From assembly GCA_965215145.1 (NCBI GenBank), contig OZ244038.1, forward strand, positions 2,108,001-2,172,000: DNA of 64,000 bases, written 5' to 3'. Below are positions 1 through 7,962 of the stretch, piece after piece. Both the position numbers and the translations under genes were made by a program. Under the pieces are notes generated by a model. It did not search any database. It was not told the origin of the DNA and saw only the letters and a list, made by a program, of their open reading frames with translations. This DNA comes from G965215145 sp965215145. Its GTDB lineage: Bacteria; Bacteroidota; Rhodothermia; Rhodothermales; JANQRZ01. Numbering within the stretch: the first letter of the stretch is position 1; every line of letters starts with the position of its first letter.

Positions 1-1886
1 AGCGGGGCCAGCTCGCCTTCGTCACCAAGAGCGGCGAGGCCGACGTCGTCCACGTCTACGACCTCGAAGCGGGCCGGGTGGGGGAGACGTTCCGGTTCCC
101 CGACCTCGTCGCCGTCTACTCCCCGACGTGGAGCCCCGACGGTCGCCTCGCCTTCACCGGCATCGAGCGGAGCGGCTTCGCCGACCTCTACACTTATGAC
201 CCGGCGACGGACGCGCTGCGGAAGCTGACCAACGACCCCTACGACGACCGCGACCCGGCGTGGAGCCCCGACGGCCGCCACCTCGCCTTCGCCAGCGACC
301 GCACGGATTTCGGCGAGGGCGGGGCCTACAACCTGTTCACCTACGACCTCGACACCGACCGCGTCGCCTTCGTCACCTACGGCGATCACAAGGACCTCTC
401 GCCGCGCTGGAGCCCCGACGGCGACCGGCTCGTGTTCATCTCCACCCGCCGGCAGGAGGACGGGAAGTTTAGCGGGCAGGACCTCTGGACGGTCGACGTA
501 ACGCGCCGGCCGGGCACGCCGGTGGACCCCGTGCTCGCCGAGGCCGCCGCCGCCGGCGCCACGGCCGCGCCCGACTCCGCCGCGCTCGCGCCGACCCGCA
601 CCGAGCGCCGGCTGACCGCCTTCACCGGCGCCGCCTTCGACCCCGTCTGGACCGATGGCGGCGAGGTCGTCTTCACGACGTTCGACAGCTTCCGCTTCAC
701 GATCCGCCGGATGGACGCGGACTCGCTGGTAAAAAACCCGCAGGCGACGGCCGAGGTGGGGCTCGTCGCGCGGAGCCCCGAGGCGCGGCCGTGGCGCTAC
801 GACCGCCTCACCGCGGACCCCGACGACGCCGAACGGCAGCGGCCGTACCGCCGCCAATACAGCCTCGACGTGGCGCAGGGCGCCGTCTCGACGAACCCGC
901 TGTGGGGCGCCTCCGGCGGCGCCGTGCTCGCCTTCAGCGACCTCCTCGGCGACGACCGCATCTTCGTGACGGCCTACGCCACCGAGGTCCCCGGCGGCTC
1001 GTTCGTGGACGGGCTGAACGTGGCCGTCAGCCGGTTCCACCTCGGCCGCCGCGCCAACGTCGGCTACGGGGCGTTCCGCTTCAGCGGCCTCCGCTACGAC
1101 CGCACCGACCCCGACGCCGACGCGACGTACCCGTTCTTCTTCGAGCAGCTCACCGGCGGGTTCGGCGCGGTGAGCTACCCGCTCTCGACGTTCCAGCGCG
1201 TCGAGGTCACCGGCTCGCTGGCGTGGAACCACAAGCGCGTCGCCATCGCCGACGTGGACCGCGACGCGCTGCTCTACCAGCAGGCCGTCGGGCTGACGCA
1301 CGACAACGCGCTCTACGGCTTCAACGGCCCCGTGGACGGCTGGAAGGCGAACCTCCAGGCGGCCTACACCACCGACCTCCGGTTCTCGAACGTCAGCTAC
1401 TACACCCTCTCGGCCGACCTCCGCCGCTACACCCGCCTCGGCCCGCTGACGCTGGCGCACTGGGGGATGGCGCGGACGAACGTCGGCCGCGAGGCGCGGC
1501 TGTTCCTGCTCGGCGGGAGCTGGGACCTCCGCGGCTTCCCGTTCCTGCGCGTCCGCGGGCGGAACCTGTGGTTCACCTCCCACGAGCTCCGCTTCCCCCT
1601 CGCCTACGCCCCGAGCGCCTACATCCCGATCCTGGCGCCGTTCGGGATCGCCAACCTCCGCGGCGCCCTCTTCGCCGACGCCGCCCGCGCGTGGAACGAC
1701 GCCTACGACCAGCGCGAGGACGGCCTCTACACCGGCCGCACCCTCGGCGCCCTCGGCGCGGGCCTCCGGATCAACATCTTCGGCGGGTTCGTCCTCCGCT
1801 ACGACACCGGCTGGCGGTTCGAGGACGGCCTCGACTGGGGCGAGCGCGAACGGTTCAACCAGGTGTTCTTCGGTTACGACTTTTAG
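1..1886 (+). CDS. TolB-type beta-propeller protein with C-terminal Omp85/BamA-like barrel (5' end outside window)
   Basis: The reading frame is open from base 3, so the gene begins before the window; the GTG at 78 is internal. About 627 residues are present. The N-terminal half has repeated SPDG-type blades (TWSPDGRLAF, AWSPDGRHLAF, RWSPDGDRLVF), the WD40/TolB-like pattern. The C-terminal third is rich in alternating aromatic beta strands and has the Omp85 hallmark GGSWDLRGFPF followed by HELRFPL, ending in the aromatic residue F, as outer-membrane barrels do. It is probably an outer-membrane protein with a periplasmic propeller. Propeller-barrel fusions are common in Bacteroidota-type genomes, usually of unknown substrate. 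A BamB-like lipoprotein gene follows 3 bases later, which suggests a shared outer-membrane role. Confidence 0.8.
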   Translation, partial: RGQLAFVTKSGEADVVHVYDLEAGRVGETFRFPDLVAVYSPTWSPDGRLAFTGIERSGFADLYTYDPATDALRKLTNDPYDDRDPAWSPDGRHLAFASDRTDFGEGGAYNLFTYDLDTDRVAFVTYGDHKDLSPRWSPDGDRLVFISTRRQEDGKFSGQDLWTVDVTRRPGTPVDPVLAEAAAAGATAAPDSAALAPTRTERRLTAFTGAAFDPVWTDGGEVVFTTFDSFRFTIRRMDADSLVKNPQATAEVGLVARSPEARPWRYDRLTADPDDAERQRPYRRQYSLDVAQGAVSTNPLWGASGGAVLAFSDLLGDDRIFVTAYATEVPGGSFVDGLNVAVSRFHLGRRANVGYGAFRFSGLRYDRTDPDADATYPFFFEQLTGGFGAVSYPLSTFQRVEVTGSLAWNHKRVAIADVDRDALLYQQAVGLTHDNALYGFNGPVDGWKANLQAAYTTDLRFSNVSYYTLSADLRRYTRLGPLTLAHWGMARTNVGREARLFLLGGSWDLRGFPFLRVRGRNLWFTSHELRFPLAYAPSAYIPILAPFGIANLRGALFADAARAWNDAYDQREDGLYTGRTLGALGAGLRINIFGGFVLRYDTGWRFEDGLDWGERERFNQVFFGYDF

Positions 1887-1889
1887 GGG

Positions 1890-3137
1890 ATGAGAGGGGG
1901 AATGGAGGAAAGGGAGAAAGGACGAAGGGGAGAGGGCGGGCGAACCCGTCTGCGCCGCCTCCACGCCCTCTTCCTCTTCTCCGCTCTTCCGCTCCTCCTC
2001 TCCCTATCCGCCTGCGAGGCGCTCCGCCTCGACCCCCCGCCGCGCCCGGCGGCCACCGACTGGACAGACGAGGGGGGCGGGCCGATGCGGCAGCGGGCGA
2101 CGCCGCTCGCGCTCCGGCCGCCGCTGGAGATCGCGTGGACGGCCAACGTCGAGGGCGGGTTCGGGCCGGGCGGGCCGCTCGTCGCCGACGGCGTCGCGCT
2201 CGTGCCGACGCGGAAGGGGGAGGTCGTAGCACTCGCCGTCGAGGACGGGAAGAGGCTCGGGGTGGAGAAGTTTTCGGGGCCGGTCGAGGGGACGCCGGTG
2301 CTCGTGGACGGGCTGCTGATCGCTGCGGGGCACGCCGGGCGGAGCACGCTCACCGCCCACGACCTCCGGCGCGGCCAGACCCGCTGGCGCCGCCAGATCG
2401 GAGACGTGTCCGCCGGCCTCCTCGCCCTGGCAGGCTCAGGGCAGGCTCTGGTGATCGCCGCCGGGCTCGACGGGAGCGTCCGCGCCTTCGACACCGCGAC
2501 GGGGGAGGACCGATGGACCGTCCCCGCCGACTCCGGCCGAGCCTACCGGGCGACCCCGGTCGCGCTCGGCACCGACCGCTTCGCAGCGGCCGACGACCGG
2601 GGCCGGGTATCCGCCTTCGAGACCGCCACCGGGCGGATGCTCTGGACGGCCGACGCGGGCGCCCCCGTCTACGCTGCCCCCGCCGCCGACGCCGAGCGGC
2701 TGTACGTCCCGACCACGCGCGGCCGGCTCGTCGCCCTCGACGCCGTGACCGGGCAGGAGGCGTGGGCGCTCGAAGCGGATTCCCTCATCCGCTTCACCTC
2801 GCCTGCCGTTATTGCAAACCAGATAATCGTGACCGGGACCGACGGCATCGTCCGCTCCCTCGACGCCGGTACGGGCGCCGAGCGCTGGCGCTCCGCCGAC
2901 CTCGGCCCGATCTCCGCCGCGCCGCTCGTCACTGGAGGGATCGTCTACGTCGGCACGCTCGACGCGGAGGTGCTCGCGCTCGACCTCGAAACCGGCGAGG
3001 TGCTGTGGCGTGAGGAGGTGCGCGGGCGCGTCAAGACCGCCCCGGTCCCCGCAGGAGGGATGCTGCTCGTCGCCACCGAGCCGCGCCACGTCGTCGCCTT
3101 CGCCCCCGTCCCTGAGCCCGTCGCCGCCGATGACTAG
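1890..3137 (+). CDS. PQQ-like beta-propeller lipoprotein, BamB-like
   Basis: The 415-residue product has a charged N-terminus, a hydrophobic stretch and a lipobox (LSLSAC), so it should be lipid-anchored. The rest is a repeat of propeller blades carrying the PQQ/YfgL pattern: VALDAVTGQEAW, RSLDAGTGAERW, LALDLETGEVLW. BamB of the BAM complex has this architecture. The start ATG lies 3 bases after the barrel gene stop, so the two are probably cotranscribed. An alternative start at 1902 would remove four residues. A copy of the CCGTTATTGCAA word lies inside the gene at 2806-2817, where it encodes AVIAN in frame. BamB itself is not proven; many PQQ-propeller lipoproteins have other roles. Confidence 0.75.
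   Translation: MRGGMEEREKGRRGEGGRTRLRRLHALFLFSALPLLLSLSACEALRLDPPPRPAATDWTDEGGGPMRQRATPLALRPPLEIAWTANVEGGFGPGGPLVADGVALVPTRKGEVVALAVEDGKRLGVEKFSGPVEGTPVLVDGLLIAAGHAGRSTLTAHDLRRGQTRWRRQIGDVSAGLLALAGSGQALVIAAGLDGSVRAFDTATGEDRWTVPADSGRAYRATPVALGTDRFAAADDRGRVSAFETATGRMLWTADAGAPVYAAPAADAERLYVPTTRGRLVALDAVTGQEAWALEADSLIRFTSPAVIANQIIVTGTDGIVRSLDAGTGAERWRSADLGPISAAPLVTGGIVYVGTLDAEVLALDLETGEVLWREEVRGRVKTAPVPAGGMLLVATEPRHVVAFAPVPEPVAADD
2806..2817 (+). repeat. CCGTTATTGCAA word, copy 1 (forward)
   Basis: Exact copy inside the BamB-like gene, read in the frame A-V-I-A. Confidence 0.85.
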
Positions 3138-3163
3138 ACACTGTTCGAGAACCCCGCATGGGC

Positions 3164-3250
3164 TGTCATCCCGGACTCGATCCGGGATCTTAGGGGGGGC
3201 GAGGAACCGCTTCGAGATCCTGAAACGAGTCGGCCGAGATCAGGATGACA
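3164..3250. repeat. Interspersed hairpin repeat (TGTCATCC...GGATGACA)
   Basis: An 87-base intergenic unit opens with TGTCATCCCGGACTCG and closes with CGAGATCAGGATGACA. It contains an internal hairpin CCCGGACTCGATCCGGG. Units of this type are common interspersed repeats in bacteria. It fills most of the gap between the BamB-like and PEGA genes. Confidence 0.7.
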
Positions 3251-3267
3251 TCAGCGGGAGCTTCCGA

Positions 3268-4059
3268 ATGCACCCCAACCGTTCGCTACTCCCTGTGCTT
3301 CTGCTCCTGCTGGCCGTGCCAGCGTGGGGGCAGGACAGCCTCGCCGTCACCGGCCGGCTGACCGTCGAGACGAACCTGCCGGAGGGGCTGGTCTACGTGG
3401 ACGGCGCCTTCGTCGGCCGCGCAGCCGCCGGGCCGTTCGAGGTGGCGGTGGGGGAGCGGGCGGTGCTGCTCGTCGAGCCGAACCGGGAGGCGTGGACGCC
3501 GCGGCAGGCGTCGGCCGAGGTCATCGTCGGAGAGGAGCCCGTCACCGTTGCGCTCGGGGTGCCGTGGCGGTACCGGATCGAGAGCCTCCCCTTCGGCGCG
3601 GAGGTCCGGGTGGACGAGGCCGGTGGTCCCCGCGTGATCGGCACGACGCCGCTTACGCTGACCGTAGACGAGCGGCTGGACGGACGCCTTTTCGTGGAGA
3701 AGCCGGGATATGCGCCGGAGCCCGTCGGGGAGCTCGTGTGGGAGGGTGCCGCCGCGTCCGCCACCGTGATGCTCCGCCCCCTCAGCCCGGACGCCGCTGC
3801 GGCGGAGCCGCTCGGCTACCGGCCGGAGCCCAGCCGCCGCTGGTGGATCGACGCCGCCGCGCTCGGCTTTGCCGCCGCCGGGGCCGCCGTTGCCGTCTAC
3901 ACCAAGTTCGAGGCCGACGAGCGCTACGACGCCTACCTCGAAACCGGCGACCCGACGCTGCGGCCGGACATCGAGCGCTACGACACGTACTCCGCCGTCG
4001 CCCTCGGCGTCTCAGCTGTCGGGCTCGGGACGTTCGCCGTCCGGCTCGCATTGCGGTAA
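3268..4059 (+). CDS. PEGA-domain envelope protein
   Basis: The 263-residue product starts at the ATG giving MHPNRSLLPVLLLLL, a typical signal peptide ending at AWGQ. Residues about 30-80 (LTVETNLPEGLVYVDGAFVG) match the PEGA fold, and a second similar unit with VRVDEAGGP and IGTTPLTLTV follows. The C-terminus has two hydrophobic segments, so the protein is probably exported with a membrane anchor. PEGA domains occur in surface proteins and are of uncertain function. The open frame extends upstream into the preceding gene, but those codons are not plausible as the true start. Confidence 0.75.
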   Translation: MHPNRSLLPVLLLLLAVPAWGQDSLAVTGRLTVETNLPEGLVYVDGAFVGRAAAGPFEVAVGERAVLLVEPNREAWTPRQASAEVIVGEEPVTVALGVPWRYRIESLPFGAEVRVDEAGGPRVIGTTPLTLTVDERLDGRLFVEKPGYAPEPVGELVWEGAAASATVMLRPLSPDAAAAEPLGYRPEPSRRWWIDAAALGFAAAGAAVAVYTKFEADERYDAYLETGDPTLRPDIERYDTYSAVALGVSAVGLGTFAVRLALR

Positions 4060-4423
4060 GCCCTGATACCGTCGGCGGCGCGAAGGGTCCGCTCGGGCTT
4101 GCCCGTTTGATGGGCGGAGCCGTACCATTGGGGTATTCCGCTGTTCATCAGTGTGACTCCCAAAGGGTGTCCCAGATGCTCCGCCCCGGCCGGCAAGAGC
4201 CATGCAGTTTGCAGTCGTCATACAGGGTGGCTCGCGTGCGTCTGTTGTCGCCCGCAATGCCGTGCGAACGTATTGTGGGACGAGGAAGGGGCTTGCCGTA
4301 AACGCGGGCACGCGGGCTCCGGCAGTCACTAGATGTAGAGACTGTCACTACATGTAGAGACCGGTCACTAGATCTAGAGACCCAGCACTCCGCTCAATTA
4401 CTGGTTATGCCGCCTCGTCGGAC
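4060..4423. other. 364-base intergenic region at the start of an accessory patch
   Basis: No credible gene is seen. The right half holds three tandem 19-20 base repeats (4325-4382), followed by CCGCTCAATTACTGGTTATGCC (in two parts: CCGCTCAATTACTG and GTTATGCC), which resembles the 3' end of an integron recombination site. Beyond it the base composition drops abruptly. Confidence 0.6.
4325..4382. repeat. Three tandem 19-20 base direct repeats
   Basis: The copies are GTCACTAGATGTAGAGACT (4325-4343), GTCACTACATGTAGAGACCG (4344-4363) and GTCACTAGATCTAGAGACC (4364-4382). They differ at only a few positions. They lie about 20 bases before the GTTATGC word and could be protein-binding iterons or the direct repeats of an attI-like site. 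Confidence 0.85.
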
Positions 4424-5103
4424 GTGGTAGCTTTATCCAATAATACTCGCATCGTGATGGTTGATTTAATAAGTATTTTAATCATCGCAATATTGCTGAC
4501 TATAATGGCTTATGAAAAATTGATGACTACAACAAGCAGACCTAAAGCATCCGAAGAGATCATCGATTTCAAATATTTTGTTCACATTATCATACGATTG
4601 CAAAAGAGTCGAAATGCCAAAGTAGCACATTATGAGTCTTTGACTTCGCTTCAAAAGCAAGAAACATATAGAGTTAGAAAGTACTCTTACTCAGAGTTAA
4701 ACAGTTCTCCTGAACTAAAAACCAAGAGAATCAGAATCAAGGGTGTAATATCAAACATCAGGCAGACTGGCGACGACCATGCAGGTCATGGTAAAGGTAG
4801 ATTAGGCGCAAGAAGAGGAAGTGTATTAGTAGAATTAGTGGTATCTCACAGTATGAAGAATCTATCTGATGATATATACATCATATTTCATAAAGGTGTT
4901 CTTAATAAGGCATCGGCTCTGGGTTTCTCGTCAGGCACATCGGTAGAGATTATTGGAAAATATCATAAAATAATAAAAAAGCGTTATGATCAAATTTTAT
5001 CATTCAAAGGAGAGGAAATCAAGATTGTTAAACCGCCGGATGGTACGTCTTCACCAACATAGTATGGGTTGTTTGCAGGCTGCATAACCCGCCGCTGCAG
5101 GCC
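4404..5103 (+). mobile_element. Candidate integron-type gene cassette (AT-rich)
   Basis: The AT-rich gene is preceded by GTTATGC (4404-4410) and followed by GCATAAC (5082-5088), the exact reverse complement. Integron attC sites end in GTTRRRY-type and begin in RYYYAAC-type core words, and GCATAAC-CCGCC-GCTGCAGG after the gene has the R''-spacer-L'' layout. The downstream site would be cut by the IS110 element, leaving only its first about 22 bases. No integron integrase gene is seen in the window, and the cores do not fit GTTRRRY perfectly, so this remains a hypothesis. Confidence 0.35.
4424..5062 (+). CDS. AT-rich orphan: membrane-anchored protein with possible OB-like domain
   Basis: The 212-residue product (GTG start at 4424; an ATG at 4457 is equally likely) is not a family I recognise. 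Its codons are AT-rich (AAA, ATA, TTA), completely unlike the neighbours, so it was acquired recently. From the ATG the N-terminus MVDLISILIIAILLTIMAY is one membrane helix. The soluble part is basic, and its strands (RIRIKGVISNI, GSVLVELVV, SVEIIGKYHKI, KGEEIKIVKPP) look like an OB-type beta barrel; that reading is inference. It stands alone between candidate integron core words and an IS110 transposase. Confidence 0.6.
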   Translation: MVALSNNTRIVMVDLISILIIAILLTIMAYEKLMTTTSRPKASEEIIDFKYFVHIIIRLQKSRNAKVAHYESLTSLQKQETYRVRKYSYSELNSSPELKTKRIRIKGVISNIRQTGDDHAGHGKGRLGARRGSVLVELVVSHSMKNLSDDIYIIFHKGVLNKASALGFSSGTSVEIIGKYHKIIKKRYDQILSFKGEEIKIVKPPDGTSSPT

Positions 5104-5135
5104 GATCGCTATGACAATGTCAAGGGCTCGGAGGT

Positions 5136-6167
5136 CTAATTCATAGGCCGCACGCTCACGTGGTCCGCCGCGTAGGGCCGCCCGTCGCGCAGCACGGCTG
5201 CAGCCACCCGGAGGAGCTTGTTCGAGACGTTGTTCAAGACCAACCGCCCACTCTTCCCCTCGGCTGTCTTCCGACGGAAGTACGCCTGGTGGGCCGAGCC
5301 GTCGATGGACACGAGTCGCATCGAGGCAAGGTAGAGCAGCTTCCGGATCGCCGACGGCCCGTAGCCCCGGCTGCGTGGTTTCCGCCGGACGCTCGTCCCG
5401 CTCTCGTACTCGAGTGGGCAGATGCCGAGCCACGCCGAGGCCTGCTTCGGGCGGAGCGGACGCGAGAAGCCGCCCGTGGCCACGCAGAGGTGGGCCGCGA
5501 GCAGGTGCCCCACGCCGGGCACGCTGACCAGCAGCCCGACCGCCCGGCTGATCGTCGGGTGCTCGCTGACGAGGCGCCGGACCTCGCGGTCGATCTCGGT
5601 GATCCGGTCCTTGAGGTAGGCCACCGCGTCATCGGCGATCCGGTTGGCCAGCGGCGTCTGGACCACTTTCCGGGCCAGCATCCGGCGCGCGTTCTGCTTC
5701 GCCGTCCGCTCACGCGTGAGCTGCTCGCGCATGGTCAAGAGCGTTCTCACCTGTTCGACGACCGCTTCGGCGGGTGCCCAGGGCCTCAGCTCGTCGAGGA
5801 ACCGCGCTGCGTAGTCGGCGATCCGGCGTGCGTCGAGCGCATCGCTCTTAGCCCCGGTCACCGGCATGGCGCGCTGGACCTTCGCGGCGTCCTCGACGGC
5901 GAGACGGTAGCCCCGCTCGTGGAGCCAGTAGCAGAGTGCCTCGCCGTAGACCCCGGTCGATTCCAGACAGACGAGCACGTCTCCGGGACCCGCGTCGTGA
6001 TCGGTGAGCCACGCCGCCAGCTCCGCGAACCCGTCGGGGTCGTTGGCGACGGGGTCGTTGGCGACGGCGAGCGGCCCGGCGACGGGGCGGCCGGGGCCGC
6101 GGGTGAGAGAGGCGGCGAGCGTCTCGGAGGCGACGTCGACGCCGAGGTAGAACTGCGGGGTGTTCAT
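5136..6167 (-). CDS. IS110-family transposase
   Basis: The 343-residue protein has the two IS110 domains. The N-terminal DEDD RuvC-like domain shows GVDVASETL (D11), LVCLESTGVYGEAL and GAKSDALDARRIADY. The C-terminal domain shows LVSVPGVGHLLAAHL, then SAWLGICPLEYESG and GYGPSAIRKLLYLAS, which carries the conserved serine region. It is full length with no lesion. Reading right to left, about 340 bases of non-coding DNA lie upstream and only about 70 downstream. That is the IS110-group arrangement, with the bridge RNA expected on the upstream side, rather than the IS1111 arrangement. Confidence 0.9.
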   Translation of the reverse strand: MNTPQFYLGVDVASETLAASLTRGPGRPVAGPLAVANDPVANDPDGFAELAAWLTDHDAGPGDVLVCLESTGVYGEALCYWLHERGYRLAVEDAAKVQRAMPVTGAKSDALDARRIADYAARFLDELRPWAPAEAVVEQVRTLLTMREQLTRERTAKQNARRMLARKVVQTPLANRIADDAVAYLKDRITEIDREVRRLVSEHPTISRAVGLLVSVPGVGHLLAAHLCVATGGFSRPLRPKQASAWLGICPLEYESGTSVRRKPRSRGYGPSAIRKLLYLASMRLVSIDGSAHQAYFRRKTAEGKSGRLVLNNVSNKLLRVAAAVLRDGRPYAADHVSVRPMN

Positions 6168-6519
6168 TGGATCGGGGGCTGTCCGAGTCCGTGCCCGAGG
6201 GGGACCGCGTCCATTACGGCAGGCATCACGTCGAGCGTGGGCTGCGCATCGCTATCTGGTCTTGCTCGGGCCGGTGCCGGGCCTGGATCGGCGTGTGGGC
6301 TCACCGCCTTGACGGTGGCACCAACACAGGGCGTAGGCTTGGTCGGCACCGGGGCTCGGGAGTACCCTATCAGTCTAATGGACGCAGGGCGCGGACGCTC
6401 CCGGCTCGTCCGACCGCCTGTGCTTCCGTAGCTTCGTCCAACCGCTTCGCCGCGTGCTGCGGCTGAGTGGCATCCTGTTACGCTTCCTTCTGAACTGCTG
6501 AACTGGAAGGGAAGTCGTG
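6168..6519. other. Non-coding region: IS110 end with possible bridge RNA, then a short attC-like sequence
   Basis: No gene is credible here. The part next to the transposase start should contain the IS110 left end and its bridge RNA; GTCCGAGTCCGTGCCCGAGG and later GC-rich words can fold, but I cannot place the boundaries. At 6436-6483 the sequence runs from GTCCAAC to GTTACGC over a GCCGC/GCGGC hairpin, which weakly resembles a short attC site before the hicA gene. Confidence 0.4.
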
Positions 6520-6536
6520 GTGTCGTATATTGACAC
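6520..6536. promoter_or_regulatory. Inverted repeat before hicA, candidate operator
   Basis: GTGTC and GACAC flank GTATATT one base before the hicA ATG. HicB antitoxins bind palindromes that overlap their own promoter, and the AT-rich centre could serve as a -10 region. Inference from position and symmetry. Confidence 0.45.
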
Positions 6537-6537
6537 T

Positions 6538-6810
6538 ATGGGCCTCAACAGCAAGCAGCGCAAGACGCTCCGGGCCGTCTTCGATACCCCGGCCCGATCG
6601 GACGTGCCGTGGGCAGATGTCGAGAAGCCGTTTGCCGCGTTGGGCGCTGAGATCACCGAAGGCAGCGGCTCCCGCGTCCGCGTCGCACTCAGCGGCGTCC
6701 GAGCCGTCTTCCACCGGCCGCACCCCCAGCGTGAAACGGACAAGGGAGCGCTGAAATCCACTCGGCGCTTCCCGGCCGAGGCGGGACACGGCCCAGAAGA
6801 CTACTCCTGA
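6538..6810 (+). CDS. hicA: HicA-family toxin (mRNA interferase)
   Basis: The 90-residue product begins MGLNSKQRKTLRAVF. It matches the HicA pattern: a DIP-type segment (WADVEKPFAALGAEITEG), then GSRVRVALSGVRAVFHRPHP, containing the catalytic histidine of the dsRBD-like fold, then ETDKGALKSTRRF. HicA cleaves mRNA and is neutralised by HicB. I chose the ATG at 6538 over the GTG at 6517 because HicA homologues start here and the operator-like palindrome would otherwise be coding. The order toxin then antitoxin is normal for hicAB. The pair sits in an accessory patch just after an IS110 element. Confidence 0.88.
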   Translation: MGLNSKQRKTLRAVFDTPARSDVPWADVEKPFAALGAEITEGSGSRVRVALSGVRAVFHRPHPQRETDKGALKSTRRFPAEAGHGPEDYS

Positions 6811-6852
6811 GACCCCAGGCGTACCTCACAGGCATCCAAACCCTGATCTACC

Positions 6853-7173
6853 ATGCTCAATCACAAGGGCTACACCGGGCACGTCGAGTTCGACGACGAG
6901 GCGGGTCTGTTCCACGGCGAAGTGCTCGACACCCGCGACGTGATCACGTTCCAGGGCCGGAGCGTGGATGAGATCGAGACGGCCTTCCGGGAGTCCGTGG
7001 ACGACTACCTCGCCTTCTGTGCCGAGCGGGGCGAGGAGCCGGACCGGCCGTTTTCGGGGCGGCTGATGCTGCGGCTTCCGAAGGACCTCCACCGTGAGGT
7101 GTTCGTCGGGGCCCAGCGGGAGGGGAAGAGCCTGAACCAGTTCGTGGTCGAGCGTCTCCGCCAAGCTAGCTAA
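6853..7173 (+). CDS. hicB: HicB-family antitoxin
   Basis: The 106-residue product has the HicB partial RNase H fold (YTGHVEFDDEAGLFHGEVLD, then the DVITFQGRSVDEIETAFRES signature) and a C-terminal ribbon-helix-helix (GRLMLRLPKDLHREV, then LNQFVVERLRQ). The RHH domain should bind the operator before hicA. It lies 42 bases after hicA on the same strand. All family landmarks are intact. Confidence 0.9.
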   Translation: MLNHKGYTGHVEFDDEAGLFHGEVLDTRDVITFQGRSVDEIETAFRESVDDYLAFCAERGEEPDRPFSGRLMLRLPKDLHREVFVGAQREGKSLNQFVVERLRQAS

Positions 7174-7285
7174 TCCACCGCTGTTGCCCGACGCAGGGCG
7201 CGAGTGTAGCCTACCGGCTTACTCGGATCGGAAACTGCTGTCCTGAGTTGGAACGGCCTACACCTGCTCCGACGCAGCAGAAGCT

Positions 7286-7510
7286 ATGGCGGTCACCGAA
7301 GAGATCAACCGCAGAGTGCAGAGACTCCCGGAGCCCTTGCGCGCCGAGGTGCTCCGCTTCGTGGACTATCTGCTGACGCGGGCCGAGCAAAATGAGGATC
7401 GTCAGGCGGATCGGGCGTGGTTCGACGTGTCCTTGCAGTCGGCGATGCGCGGGCTGAAGGACGAGGGCGGCCCGGACTACTCCGAGGCGGATCTGACCGA
7501 GCGGTTCTAG
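7286..7510 (+). CDS. Small antitoxin-like protein (DUF2281/VapB-like)
   Basis: The 74-residue product, MAVTEEINRRVQRLPEPL then AEVLRFVDYLL, matches the short DUF2281-type proteins that pair with toxins. Its C-terminal tail is acidic (EGGPDYSEADLTERF), as in other antitoxins that wrap around their toxin. Its stop codon TAG shares its last base with the GTG start of the following MazF/PemK-like gene, so translation is probably coupled. Confidence 0.75.
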   Translation: MAVTEEINRRVQRLPEPLRAEVLRFVDYLLTRAEQNEDRQADRAWFDVSLQSAMRGLKDEGGPDYSEADLTERF

Positions 7511-7884
7511 TGAGGCAACCCGGTCAAATCGCTCTCCTGCGCTTTCCTCAGACCGACCTCTCGGCGGGTAAGCTCCGCCCCGTCGCGTTGTTGGGGGAGG
7601 TGCCCGGCCCCTTCGACGACTGGCTCGTCTGCATGGTATCGTCCCAGCTCCGCCAAGAGGTGAGCGGGTTCGATGAGGTCATCCGCGACACTGATGCAGA
7701 CTTCGACCGGTCCGGGCTGAAGGTCACGAGCGTGCTTCGCATCAGCCGCCTGGCCGTCATGGAGGGAGCCGTGCTTCTGGGTGCGGTCGGTGAGATCAGC
7801 CCTGAGCGCCTGCGCCGCATCCGAGCGCGACTGGCGCGGTGGATGGAGGGCGGTACCCGAGAGGTCACCGATCCCAGCACGTAG
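7510..7884 (+). CDS. MazF/PemK-family toxin (endoribonuclease)
   Basis: Starting at the GTG that overlaps the preceding stop, the 124-residue product reads VRQPGQIALLRFPQTDLSAGKLRPVALLG (in pieces: GQIALLRFPQTDLSAGKLRP, then VALLGEVPG). This is the N-terminal MazF/PemK pattern, in which Q replaces the more usual D or E after the initial G. DDWLVCMVSSQ follows, corresponding to the family's ICMISSQ strand. MazF proteins cleave single-stranded RNA at short sites. The longer open frame starting at 7417 overlaps the antitoxin in another frame and is not the real start. Confidence 0.8.
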   Translation: MRQPGQIALLRFPQTDLSAGKLRPVALLGEVPGPFDDWLVCMVSSQLRQEVSGFDEVIRDTDADFDRSGLKVTSVLRISRLAVMEGAVLLGAVGEISPERLRRIRARLARWMEGGTREVTDPST

Positions 7885-7932
7885 CCTGCATCCGTAAGAC
7901 GGAGTGCGCCGCCGCCCCGCCTCGGTCCTCGG

Positions 7933-7940
7933 TAGCTTCC
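7933..7940 (+). promoter_or_regulatory. GTANNTTNC promoter-like element (yqeY)
   Basis: GGTAGCTTCC lies 22 bases before the yqeY start and matches the element seen before many starts in this window. Confidence 0.45.
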
Positions 7941-7962
7941 GGCTGACCCAGCCCCCCGACCC

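Noticed and set aside
791..3013. A 740-codon + strand frame overlapping the barrel and BamB-like genes
   Set aside because: It is arginine/proline-rich in an alternative frame. Both overlapped genes show clear domain patterns in their own frames.
4325..4382. CRISPR array (tandem repeats)
   Set aside because: The three units are contiguous with no unique spacers and there are no cas genes.
6050..6080. Short tandem GTCGTTGGCGACGGG in the IS110 gene as a regulatory repeat
   Set aside because: It encodes two in-frame VANDP units of the transposase and is most simply a small in-frame duplication.
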